Assembly (NCBI RefSeq): GCF_000340215.1
Contig: NW_006921535.1
Span: 2,197,122-2,261,121, forward strand
DNA length: 64,000 nucleotides
From: Pseudocercospora fijiensis CIRAD86
Lineage: Eukaryota; Ascomycota; Dothideomycetes; Mycosphaerellales; Mycosphaerellaceae
Direction: 5' to 3'
Program-made: the position numbers and the translations under genes
The notes under the pieces: generated by a model
The model's input: the letters and a program-made list of their open reading frames with translations, nothing else
What the model was told of the DNA's origin: nothing
Databases searched by the model: none
Part shown: in pieces, positions 24,185 through 34,100 of the stretch
How positions within the stretch are numbered: position 1 is the stretch's first letter
How the letters are laid out: each line of letters begins with the position of its first letter

Positions 24185-24530
24185 TATTACGGATCTAATT
24201 AGTTAGAGTCCTTATATAATCTTAGAGCGACGCTAAGACTAGTAGGCTAAGCTATCGCTCTATCTTACTAGGAGCGATAGGAGCGGTCGAGAGCGATAGC
24301 GTCGCTTACGTCGCTTACGACTATAGATAAGATATCTCCTTTGTATTTAGGAACGCCGGAATGCCCTTATAGCTCGAGGCGTTTAACTTATATTACCTAC
24401 TTACTAATTAGAATTACCTTTATACTAATTATTCTGTCTCTGCCTCCCGCTTATATTAGCCTCTCTAAAGAAGCCTCGGCTTGTATATAATAAGAAGTTA
24501 CTTAACGATCTGTCGCGAGTAACCGTAATA
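24185..24530 (+). repeat. 3' LTR of the gypsy element
   Basis: Begins TATTACGG, which is TGTTACGG with one G-to-A change, and ends CCGTAATA followed by the target duplicate TAACG. It has the same length as the 5' LTR (346 bp), so no indels accumulated. All differences are RIP-type transitions. Confidence 0.95.
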
Positions 24531-24535
24531 TAACG

Positions 24536-25180
24536 ATATACTCGTTACTACTAATTCTAATCCGGAAGCTAGTTTTATCGAAATTCTATACATTCCGCGG
24601 CTTTATATCTAGTCGCTTTATTATCGCCTTAAACCGGTTAAACTAGCTCCTTATCGTAGAAGGGTCGTAAGCTTCCTTCCGCTATATCTTAATCGATTTA
24701 GACTTAATCTTACTAAGTCTATAGCGCTTTAGAAAGCGGTCCGCCTAATCTATACTAAATAGCGGTATTATATCCTTCGATATACCTTCTAGTAGTAGGC
24801 TTACTAGTATATCTATCGCTATAACGGTAATTAGCGGCACTAGTAAGAATATGCCTATTTCGTCCCTCTTTTAATAATAATCCGCTAGCGCTATCTCTTA
24901 AAACTCGTCTAATTTAGTATTAGTTAATAGACGACTAAATAGCGACCTACGGCCTCTTAACCGCTAGTAGATACGAGAATATAGGCGAGTTGCTTTCTTA
25001 CTCTTATAGAGCGCTCGAATACTAACCTTCTTATTATCCGATTTAGCTACTAATTCGTAGTACCTCGAAATAACGCGTTCTACTATCCTCTCTGCCCTCT
25101 CCGCCTTAGTTAACCGCTTAGCTCGCGCCCTTTTTACCTTTTTGCCCTTATTACGCCCTATACCGAGTTTTATATACGAT
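24536..25180 (-). pseudogene. Fot1/pogo transposase relic, N-terminal part
   Basis: This is the N-terminal half of the transposase whose C-terminal half is at 16250-17633. Minus-strand reading gives a basic start near 25170 (VKRARAKRLTKAERAERI), a helix-turn-helix-like stretch and the CENP-B-type segment ADRFLKRYRLSKIK. The first catalytic segment NFDKTSFRI follows near 24560-24600, where NxDETGFRIG is expected (Glu changed to Lys). The gypsy element inserted about ten codons after it. Stops are sparse here, so RIP was lighter or the insertion recent. Confidence 0.8.
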
Positions 25181-25794
25181 CCGTAGAGTAGAATATAAGA
25201 AATAGGAGGAGTACGAGGAATATACGCTTTAGAATAAGGTAGACGCGCCTACTAAGGATTATATAAGAAATAGCGATAGTAAGGTCCTATAGCTACTATA
25301 TACTCGGATAAACTAGCTAATATAATATTTAGACTCGCGGTTTAATACTATATGTACCTAGATATCTATATAGGACTAGAACCTACTACTATATCGAATT
25401 TTACGTATAGCCTACTAGGAAAAGGCGATTTTATATATAGCTAGAAACCCCGCGAACAGCGGGGAGGAGTGTGTAACGGAACCCTAGATATCGATAGTAA
25501 TTCAGGCACAGAACGCATGTACAGTGCTACGGCTAAAACACCTATACTCGGTATAGAAGGAACGGTCGGAATCGCTGCTTTAAATTGAGTAGGGTTTGGC
25601 CAGTAAGAAGAGCGCTGATTCACCCCTGTCCTCCAGAGAGGGGCTGCAGGGTTCAGCTCAGTCACGACAGCATGCGAGGTTATCAGGAGAGGTCCTTAAC
25701 AACTGTTTCGCTATACTGAAAGGAGCTTCGAAAGTCCGAGATACATGGCCTTGACAGCATTACATGGTAAGGTAGCGCAGATGGCGCATAGATC
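25181..25794. other. Transposon edge and upstream region of the NAT gene
   Basis: 25181-25440 is RIP-type DNA without a recognised gene. Composition changes abruptly at about 25441, where CA and TG become normal. A perfect 6-bp hairpin CCCCGC-GAACA-GCGGGG lies at 25448-25464, exactly at the junction. 25465-25794 is normal DNA and should contain the promoter of the NAT gene. No clear TATA box was seen. Confidence 0.5.
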
Positions 25795-27050
25795 ATGCGA
25801 CAACATATAATCTCGTCAGGCGGCCCATCCAAAGCTGTAATTTCTGTCTCCAAAACTGTTCCTAAGTCAGCGATGGCAACAAACGGTGCTTCCGCAGCAG
25901 ACATGCTGCTGACGCAAATGGCAACGAACGCCAAGGATCGGCCGAGATACAGCAAACAGCAGCTAGAGCGCTACTTTGATCGAATAGAGCTCCCGCAGAC
26001 GTACCGAGACTCACCAGTCATGTCTGATCCTACTCTGGCGCGGACGAAAGAACACGGTTTGCCTCTGATTCAAGCTATGACACGATACCACACTTCTCAC
26101 ATTCCATTCGAGAATTTGCAAATGCACTACTCGGGTACGAGAAAAATCTCGCTCAATATGGACGATCTGTACGACAGATTTGCAGATACCGTTGGGTGTG
26201 GTAGTGGTGGACGTTGCATGCAGAATAATGGTGATTCGCAAGTGCCCTCGCCTTAGCAAGAAATTCTGACTTATTCATCTTGCCAGGTTTCTTTGGCACT
26301 GTCATGCGATCTCTCGGCTACAACGTACGAAATGGTGGCAGTCGAGTTTCCCGGAGCATGTATCCGGACACCTTTACTCGCGAGCACCAGGCTGAGACCT
26401 ATGACCCTTGGGATCATATGGTAAATTTCGTGAAATTCGACCAGGAATGGTGGCTAGTGGATGTAGGGATGGCAGCAATGGGGCCGTGAGCTAGACCTCA
26501 TTTGGTCACACAAAAGAAGTTCAATGTTCATACTGATCTTTGCTTATTCAGAAACATGCCAATCCCGATCGAAGACAACTTCATAACGAATTCAATCGGT
26601 AGTCGAAAAATTCGTCTCCAGCTCCGCGTCATTCCAGAGCACGCCGCCGACGATCTCGAAGACGCTCCGAAGCTCTGGTGTTTCGATGTGTCCCATTCGC
26701 AGAATCCGGATGGCACAGACATTTGGCTTCCGACCTATTGCTTCACGATGGCGGAATTTCTCCCTCAGGACTACGAGTGTGCGAGCTGGTATACCACGAC
26801 ATATCCTCGCTCCTACTTCGCGCGATGGCTTCTCGTCACAAAAATGATTTTGAGCGAAGATGGCACAGAAGTCGTGGGTGATCTAAGCCTGGTCAACAAT
26901 TTCGTGCAGAAGAGGATTTTGGGGAAGAAAGAATTCGGGCAAGAGCTCAAGACGGAGGCGGACAGGGTGACTGCGTTGAAAGAGCTTTTCGGAATTACGT
27001 TAAGTGAGGAGGATCAGCAGGCAATCTCGCCTCACATGAAGTTAGGGTAA
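25795..27050 (+). CDS. Arylamine N-acetyltransferase (NAT), three exons
   Basis: Transfers an acetyl (or related acyl) group from CoA to aromatic amines, arylhydrazines or similar xenobiotics, in the cytosol. Exons are 25795-26230, 26287-26485 and 26552-27050. Both introns (56 and 66 nt) are GT-AG and restore one 377-residue frame. The triad is visible: Cys141 in GSGGRC, His189 in WDHMVN and Asp204 in VDVG. The usual Arg before GGxC is Ser here. The N-terminal 41 residues before MATNAKDRPRYSKQQLERYF look like an extension, so Met at 25918 (336 aa) may be the real start, since fungal NATs usually begin just ahead of the YS/TxxQLxxYF segment. It is convergent with the AsaB-like gene 86 bp away. 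Some fungal NATs detoxify plant or fungal lactams and amines, but the substrate here is unknown. Confidence 0.88.
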
Positions 27051-27136
27051 ACTGAGCGGGACAACTCCGGGTGAAGAGGTGAATAATAAACGTGCGTGCT
27101 TTCCCCCTCATTTACCACCTTCTCTCAACAATCTCG

Positions 27137-28184
27137 TTACCAAAATGCCATGACCCTAACCTCAATACTACACCTCGCCTCTTCAACCCCTTCCGTCCCG
27201 GGAATCATCGGACTGCCATGCGGCGCTCCTTCTGCCACGTTTGGATCCTTATCAGCAAGCGTGTCTCCCAGCTTCAAAATCAGAACATCTTCGGGTCCTT
27301 GATTGGGAAAATAATACCATTTTTGGGTCTCGGGACTCTCGCGATCCGGTAGAATGATTCGAATCGTATTCATGAATTCTCCTTGTTCATTATCCGCAGG
27401 GTTGCGATACAGGGTGTCGAAGAAACAGGATTTGGAAATCGTGCGGAAATCGCAGGCCGCCATGGGATCTCGTTTAACTGGGAATAGAGGTCGCCAGACG
27501 CTGCAGCATGCGTAGCGAGGGACATCTTGCGCGCCGGAATCTTCGGCATCGAGAGCTGCTTTCGCCGCGGCGCGAATGTCGGCTCGACAGTATCGTGCTG
27601 TGTCCCGAAGACCTTGATTATTCAAGTCGACGTGCACGTTTCGGACTGGTTCGAGGGAGCTGGCTACACTTTTTCCAGAGACTAAATTCGTCAATCAGCG
27701 TTCCACCTCCAAGAAGTAAAATGGACCTACTCGTAGGCACATCTCTCCTCAATGCATCAAAAATCCGATCCTGTTCCCCACCCTTCTTTTGCTGCACTGT
27801 CGGTTGCCCATCCTGACGAACCGGCAGTTTCCTTCTCGTCACCCCGTTCCAAACCACAGCCTTCTTACAGCCTGTCACGTTCTCGATCAATCTTTCCAAT
27901 TCTGGTAGATACAAGTCCTCGATATTCGAGCCCTCGAAGAATTTCCCGTTGCAAGCATTTTCTGAGGTCGCAATTTGAGATTTGTGATGGATCCAGGTGA
28001 AACCTTGAACGTCGAGACCTTGCGCTCCTTTTACAATGTCCGAGTTGTTGAAATCGAGGAGCTCGGCCTCTTGTTTGACGAAGTCTTTGTTTTGGGGTGT
28101 GGCGAAGAAGGCGCGTTGTTCTGCTGTTACGGATTCGTCTGGGATGCTGAAGCGGAGGATACCTTTCGTCGTGGTGGTGGTCAT
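27137..28184 (-). CDS. AsaB/CmcJ-like hydroxylase/desaturase, two exons
   Basis: Member of the fungal CmcJ/AsaB family, iron-dependent oxygenase-like proteins often found in secondary-metabolite clusters. Coding exons on the minus strand are 28184-27731 and 27663-27137. The 67-nt intron (27664-27730) starts GTAGGT, has a GCTGAT branch-type site and ends GTGTAG. Splicing gives 326 residues. A candidate metal-binding HxD is in NVHVDL, just after the intron, with a later His in GAPHGSP. The family signature KWYYFPNQGPEDVLILK and the C-terminal end CSIEVRVMAFW are present. ATG at 28184 (MTTTTTKGILRF) was chosen because the upstream open frame has no ATG. Its stop lies 86 bp from the NAT stop. The reaction is unknown; a tailoring hydroxylation or desaturation is inference from the family. 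Confidence 0.8.
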
Positions 28185-28700
28185 GCTGTTGACTGTGTCC
28201 TCGAAATGATACGTTTCATCAGGCCGCTCCATAAATGTTATTACACAGCTTGGGTATCGATATACTACCCAGGCCGCTCTGTCGGAGCTTCCTTTCACGT
28301 GCAAGCACCGGCCATGCTGTGTACGGATCAGAAGCTGTATCCGACTTCAGCTGCTTCGGACTTTGGTCAAGCTCCGGGCTTCCTATTATGGAGCAGTAGT
28401 CACATGCGTTTGAAGGTTTGGCCGTGAGTTTGAAAGACCGTGTAAAGAGGTATGCAAGTGGATAATACACTTATGCTGACGAGAACACTCCCTTTCGAAT
28501 GGTATGGGAGAGTCAAGATGTGGAAATGTTGGTCAAAGCCGAAAGCTTTATACATTCAACGATGTATGTACAATCAATGGTACCTCAATTTCAGTAATAC
28601 AAACATTCTGATCACAGCCCGATCGTCTCCATAACTACATGTAGATCCACGCTACCAAAACTTTACGACATCACTCATTGCATCGTGTCCAGTAGCCAAT
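28185..28700. other. Intergenic region, promoter side of the AsaB-like gene
   Basis: Normal-composition DNA with no supported gene. It should hold the promoter of the minus-strand AsaB-like gene and the 3' end of the small relic downstream of DFG5. No distinctive motif was recognised. Confidence 0.4.
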
Positions 28701-29207
28701 CTATGCCGCAGCCGAAACCAGCGGCGCGAATGGTATACCAGAAGCGGCACCATTGATCTTGGGTGCAGCATTTGCCGTCTTCTTCGGTAAGATATCTTTC
28801 TGATCAGGCTCTATTTCGACATCCTCAGGCTTCTCCATGGTCTCGATCTTGGCGTTCCTATTCTCTTGTGAAATAGATCGGGTTATTCGGTGTTGGCGGA
28901 GTGCCCTATGGGTATCGATTCATATCATCGCCATATTCTGGGCCTCTAACAGGTTAGATGAGACGATTCGCTTGGAAGCCGATCAATGGGCGGTATAGGG
29001 AGCGTCTTCAAGAATCATAGCATTCTGCCAAAGGCGTGCGAACTCCCATTCAGCCATATTGCGCTCGATATCCGGCGCCACCTCGACACTCATGTCTTCG
29101 TAGGTCTTTGGGTCCTCACGAGATGACCTGTGGCTAGAGGTCGTAGTTGCGGAAGATTAAGGCTTCTCCTGCGTAGACTGCAGAGGCGAAAAGTTTCTGT
29201 TGTACAT
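28701..29207 (-). pseudogene. Small broken gene downstream of DFG5-like
   Basis: A single minus-strand frame of 169 codons runs from ATG at 29207 to TAG at 28701, interrupted by only three stops (one TAA, two TGA). The translated pieces look protein-like, for example VEVAPDIERNMAEWEFARLW and KIETMEKPEDVEIEPDQKD. All three stops can come from single C-to-T changes (CAA to TAA, CGA to TGA). The alternative is a real gene with introns: a CTAAC-CTGTTAG branch/acceptor-like site lies near 28945-28965, but no good donor was found. The family is unknown. It begins 17 bp past the stop of the GH76 gene on the same strand. Confidence 0.35.
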
Positions 29208-29223
29208 TTTGTAGTCATTAATT

Positions 29224-30669
29224 CTACACAAGTGCGAAGAAGACAGCACCGAAGCATACAGTCATCAAGGTCGCAACAAATGACGCAGACACCACACTGC
29301 CTGCTTCGTTGGGCGCAGCAGGGCTGCTCGTTGCAGAGCCACCTCCCGTACCAGTACCACTGCCGTTGCCAGAGGTGGACGTTCCATTTCCGTTCACTGT
29401 GGAGTTCATGGTGTTCAACCGCTTCCTTGGTATGCCCGCAAGCATGATCTCAAGAGCGCTCAGAACCTGTCCAAGGCCCTGAGTTCCATCCCATTCAGTG
29501 CTGGACCAGTCGCTGCCACAGCGGACGGCAGTCTGACTATTGTTGGTAGCGGCAGCGCACTGCCGTAGCGCGCCTTGCGCGCTCCTATCGATGATGGTGC
29601 TGATGTAATCGGTTTTATTGGTGGAGGAGCTGGAGGTGCCATTGAGGGTAACAACTGTAGTGTTGACCATGTCTCGCACATTGCCAAGGGCACGAGCAAG
29701 AGGTGCGCGGAATGCAAGCTGATCCACATTGCAGTTATTATTGGGAGCGCAGGCCACCTCGTAGAGCACATCGTCATCTGTGAACACTGGGAGCTCGGCC
29801 AATGCCACCGCACCAATGCTGTTGAACCAACGCGTACAGCTTGACGATTCGTTACAAGCGTAGGCGTATGCGTCCAAGAATTGGCCTGCGTTGATTGTCC
29901 ATTGAATGTGGTTCACCTCAGAGCAGTTCGTAGTGTCATCAGTTCCGTCATAGATGCCAGAACGGTCGGCATCAACCAGGCCGATGTTGAAGGACCACTC
30001 GATAGCTCGCTGCGCCCAGTCCAGGTATGTGGAATTCGCGGTATACTTCGATAAACGAGCACCCAGCTGGGCAAAGTTCGCTTGCGTCAGGGAGTTCTTG
30101 TAATTATATCCTGCATTGAAAGTGAAAATCTGCCACTTCAGGCCTCCGCCGCAAGATTCTTCATCCCATCTCGCCACCTGACTGTCGAAGACGTTGGCAG
30201 CGAGCTGCGCCCAGGTAGCATTGATCGATACTGGCTCTGGGAAGCCGAACTCTGCGGCAGTCATAGCAGCCAAAGCCCAGGTGGATTGGTCATCGTTACC
30301 GAGCGACTTGGACTGGTTTGGCGGCATGTAGTTGAGATCTGGACCGACTTGGAATACCATAGCTTGGCGGACAAGGTCAACGATTGTCTCATCCTCGGTG
30401 TATGCCCAGTAGTTAATCAAAGAGTCGAATGCGAGGCCAGACTCCCACCAGTAATATGGTTTAGGAAACAGGCCCGGTATGAAACCAGGCAGAGGTGTGG
30501 TCCGATTGCCGTGGTAAATTCTCAGAATGCTGTCCACCAGGGGCCGAGTGCTGTTTCGGACATTTTCTGGACTGTAAACTTGGGACGCATCCCGAGCAGA
30601 TTGAGCATATGCGATTCCCGCTGATGCCACGAGCCCAAGGAGGCCTGCTATTGCTGAAGAGACGCGCAT
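29224..30669 (-). CDS. DFG5: GPI-anchored GH76 alpha-1,6-mannosidase, DFG5/DCW1 type
   Basis: Cell-surface enzyme of family GH76. DFG5/DCW1 proteins are thought to process GPI-anchored mannoproteins and cross-link them to the wall glucan. The intronless 481-residue protein starts with a signal peptide (residues 1-22, ending AYAQ). The paired catalytic Asp126-Asp127 lies in GNDDQSTWA. About a dozen N-glycosylation sites are visible. A Ser/Gly/Thr-rich linker (about residues 425-450) leads to a hydrophobic C-terminus ending FGAVFFALV, typical of a GPI-addition signal. Length agrees with the family. DFG5 and DCW1 cannot be told apart from the sequence alone. The gene points away from the copia insertion, which begins 313 bp upstream of the start codon and may truncate its promoter region. 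Confidence 0.92.
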   Translation of the reverse strand: MRVSSAIAGLLGLVASAGIAYAQSARDASQVYSPENVRNSTRPLVDSILRIYHGNRTTPLPGFIPGLFPKPYYWWESGLAFDSLINYWAYTEDETIVDLVRQAMVFQVGPDLNYMPPNQSKSLGNDDQSTWALAAMTAAEFGFPEPVSINATWAQLAANVFDSQVARWDEESCGGGLKWQIFTFNAGYNYKNSLTQANFAQLGARLSKYTANSTYLDWAQRAIEWSFNIGLVDADRSGIYDGTDDTTNCSEVNHIQWTINAGQFLDAYAYACNESSSCTRWFNSIGAVALAELPVFTDDDVLYEVACAPNNNCNVDQLAFRAPLARALGNVRDMVNTTVVTLNGTSSSSTNKTDYISTIIDRSAQGALRQCAAATNNSQTAVRCGSDWSSTEWDGTQGLGQVLSALEIMLAGIPRKRLNTMNSTVNGNGTSTSGNGSGTGTGGGSATSSPAAPNEAGSVVSASFVATLMTVCFGAVFFALV

Positions 30670-30950
30670 GTTGGATGTCGTGCCGTGCCAGACGTGTGCG
30701 TCGAAGAGAAGAGAACAGGAGGGAGAGGGGACTTACTGGAGCCATTTGGTGTTCTTATTTTGACCGGTCACACGTGTACACAGCCGCCTGAATCCTTCAG
30801 GAACCGTTCCTGCGCTGGACTCAGGAAATGAGACTTGGCGGCGAATGGCCGCCGGAGTCTGGCAGGAAGGATTGCAGGCGCTGAATCAAAGGTGGCACAG
30901 GATGTAGTGTTGTGCCTCCCATTCCACACACAATGTCCATAAGCTTACAA

Positions 30951-30968
30951 CCACGGTGATCACCGTGG
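30951..30968. other. 18-bp perfect palindrome near the block II edge
   Basis: CCACGGTGATCACCGTGG is identical to its reverse complement. It lies 13 bp before the copia LTR, upstream of the DFG5-like gene. A single arm (CCACGGTGG, with a similar left context TAACCACGG) reappears at 38896-38904, just beyond the right end of the inserted block. It could be a transcription-factor site of the DFG5-like promoter or a scar of an earlier insertion. Confidence 0.6.
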
Positions 30969-30981
30969 AGCCAATATAACT

Positions 30982-31097
30982 TGATGTAACTGATGTATTC
31001 GAGAGAGACTATCTACGAGAAAGTCGGAAGAAGAAGTGCGGCAGTTGCAGCCTGAGGCATTATGCACGTGATACCTATATACACACTCTTTATGTCA
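30982..31097 (-). repeat. Left (3') LTR of the copia element
   Basis: 116 bp, starting TGATGTAACTGATG and ending TTATGTCA on the plus strand. It keeps many TG and CA dinucleotides that are TA in its partner at 36182, so it is the less mutated copy. It borders gene island 1. Confidence 0.9.
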
Positions 31098-31199
31098 CCC
31101 CCTTATCGCGTACATACAGCCAAACAAAAGCAAACAAAGGGGTATTAGGTATAGGGACAACTAGACTACTTTCCGGCTATTATACTAAAGCAATCTAAC

Positions 31200-34100
31200 A
31201 AACAAGCAGTTAAACTAGATAAACATATATGCCTTCTATCTATTTAGTACTTAGTAGTAGGCTAAGCGGCGCTCTTAATAGCAGCCTTATAATCTACCAA
31301 GTTTAACTGCTAAATAAAGCGACTATGCTTAAGCTTATTAAGCGGCTTAGTAAAGCTATTAGCGATTTGATCGTATATACTAATCTAGGTAACATCGACA
31401 GTGCTATTAGCGATCTTCTTACAGATATAGTACACTCGAGTATCTATATACTTAGTGCGGCTATTATTTGTTAACTCGGACTAAGTAATAGCAATTGCTA
31501 ACTAATTATCCTCGTATAGCGTAATAGGCTTAATAGTGCCTTTGTAACTAATATCTTCTAATAAGCGTGCTAAAGCAATAGCTTCTTTAGCGCCTGTAGT
31601 GAGCTAAACATACTCAGCTTTAGTAGATAACAGTGTAACTAGCGACTAGCGGCCTAACTTGTATAGAAGCGGTCTACTAGCTAGTATAAAGTAGAAGCCG
31701 CTAGTAGAACGACGAGTTATAGGATCGTCAGCCTATAAGGCATCGCAGTATCTAGCAAAGTTAAGCTTATTAGAGTCCTACTAAGTGCCTTAGAAGCGTA
31801 TACCGCAGTAGAGAGTGCTAACTAGGTACTTAATTAACTAAAGAAGTGCGGTATAGTGTTCCTTAGTCGGATTAGCAATAAACCGTAATAGGAGACTAGC
31901 CGTATAGCAGGCATTAGGTCGAGTGATTATTGCAGGCTAAAGTGCTTTACTAATACCTTCTTAGTACTTGGTCTTAAAGGTAGTACTAGCTGTATATCTA
32001 TTAGGCGTACGCTAAATGCTTAACTTAATATAGCGTAAGGCTATTAGAGTAACTAGACCGTAACTAATACGGCCCTATATACCGTACTTCTTACTAAGTC
32101 GGTTTAGATAGGCGTCCTGCACTATATAGATAGTGCGGTCCTTGCGGTTACGAATAATGCGTATACCGAGGTAATAGTAAAGATTACTAAGTTCCCGTAT
32201 GTTAAAGCGATCCTTTAGCAACTAAGCTACTGCTTAAAGAGCGGCCATTAAATAAGCAATGATAATTATATTATCTACGTAGATAACGATAACTAAGCTA
32301 CTAATAGTATGTTTGAACACACACACATCGCTTATAATAGGAATAAAGTTCAGGCTCTTTAGAAACTTCCGGAGCTCTTTATACTATAGCATTAGTAACT
32401 GCTTTAGACTATAAAGTGCTTTTAGTAGTAGACATACTATGCCCTTGCCTCTACTACGGTCTTTAAAGCCGTATAGCTGCTTAACGTAGATCTTATGCTT
32501 GTTGCTAATAAGTGCGTTTAAGAAGGCAGTTAGGATATTATATTGTTAAGCCTCTAGGTTATAGTAAGCAATTATAGCAAACAGGACACGCAGTGTGCTT
32601 AGCTTAGCTACTGCAGCATAGGTCTCGTTATAGTCCTGTCCTTTAACTTAAGTGAAGCTACGGACAACCTAACGAGCCTTAAACCGGCTAATATTGCTAT
32701 TAGCGTCGCGCTTAATAGTAAACACCTATCGGCTACGGACAACCTTGCGACCTTTAGGCACTTCTAGCCGAGAAACGTATACCTACGTATAGTTGTCTAT
32801 TAACGACTTGTACTTAGCCTTATAGGCCTCCTTCTATTATAGCTAGTGTTGTAATTCCTTAGCGGCCTTAAAGCTCTTTAGAATTAGAATGGTGTCCTTA
32901 GGCTTATTAGGCTATTTAGCAATGTAGTAGGAAGCTATAAAGCCCTTTATATAGGCTATCGGCATATTAGCTATTGTACGTCGAGTCGACCGCTTAACAC
33001 TACAATTAGCTAGATAGCTACGCAATAGGTTACGAGCTAACTTGTTGCTATAGGTTGTACGGGTAGAACGAGCGCCTGTCGTATTAGGTCGCTTAAACTC
33101 TAGTAACTAGCTAGGCTCACCCTTCTTCGTATTTAGATTAAAGGGCGGAGCTTGATCTTCCTTAGCTAATTAGAAGCTATCTTTATTACTCGAAGCTAGT
33201 AGTTAAACGTCTAGCAGGTTATCGTCGAGTAGCAACGGACTAGCGACCTTATTAGTTACCTCTATGTCCTAAGCAGGCTCGTCTAGAGGCTCTTCTTGCT
33301 AGGCTAGAAGCTGCTAGACTACACTAGCGGCTTCCTGTAGCGACGGTGCCTCGTTGCTTATAGAATTAAATAGAGCCGGCATAATAGACTCGAGTGTAAC
33401 AAACTCGTTTTTAGCTAGGTCGTTAGGATTGGCGTATAGATTCATGCCCTCTAGAAACAACAGCTTATTAGCCGTCTCAATGAATTAGACATCCTTTAAT
33501 AGAATAACCTTGTACTAGTTAGGGAGGTAAATTATATATTTTCCTAAGTCTACTAAGTCCTTAGCATAGCCGACTAGTTTGCTAAGCTTTCTACGAGCGT
33601 CAAACTTCTTGCTACGAGCTACACTATAGTCGTAGACAATAGCAGTATAGCTATAGGCTCGAAGGTACTAAAGGCGTAGCTGCTTTCGAGACCAATTGAG
33701 CTCCCTAGCTATAATAGTATAGGGGCTAAGACCTTCTAGGGTTCTAGGTGTGATATTAAGGACCTATATAGCGGAGGCAATAGTATATAGCTACAGAGAC
33801 TTTAGAAGGTTAGCCTATAGCATTATCTTTCTCGCAGTCGTATATACGATATAGTTGCTAACCTTAGTAAGGCTATTCTAAGTTAATAAATAAGGTGTAG
33901 TAACTTGCAGTATAATGCCTTCGTCTTGAGCCTAATTTAATAGCTAATTTCCGCCGTATTTACCCCCTCTATCGAGGCGGTAGATTGGGATCGAATAGCT
34001 AGTTTGTATACGGACGTATATACGATGTTCCTTAATTGCTACTACAGCTCCTAACTTTAGTAAGCTAGCATATTCGTATCGATAGCCTAACTTTGCGTAT

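Larger units (their letters stand above)
17634..24530 (+). mobile_element. Ty3/gypsy chromovirus-type LTR retrotransposon, complete but RIP-killed
   Basis: A 6897-bp element is bounded by two 346-bp direct repeats and flanked by the 5-bp duplication TAACG (17629-17633 and 24531-24535). It carries gag and pol on the plus strand in the order gag, protease, reverse transcriptase, RNase H, integrase, chromodomain, which defines a chromovirus. Many TAG/TAA stops at Gln/Trp positions and several destroyed catalytic or zinc-binding residues show it cannot be autonomous. It inserted into a Fot1-like transposase, whose frame resumes on the other side. Confidence 0.95.

Noticed and set aside
25795..30669. 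Secondary-metabolite gene cluster around the AsaB-like gene
   Set aside because: No polyketide synthase, NRPS, terpene cyclase, P450 or transporter is present on the island. Only the NAT/AsaB-like pair hints at such a role.
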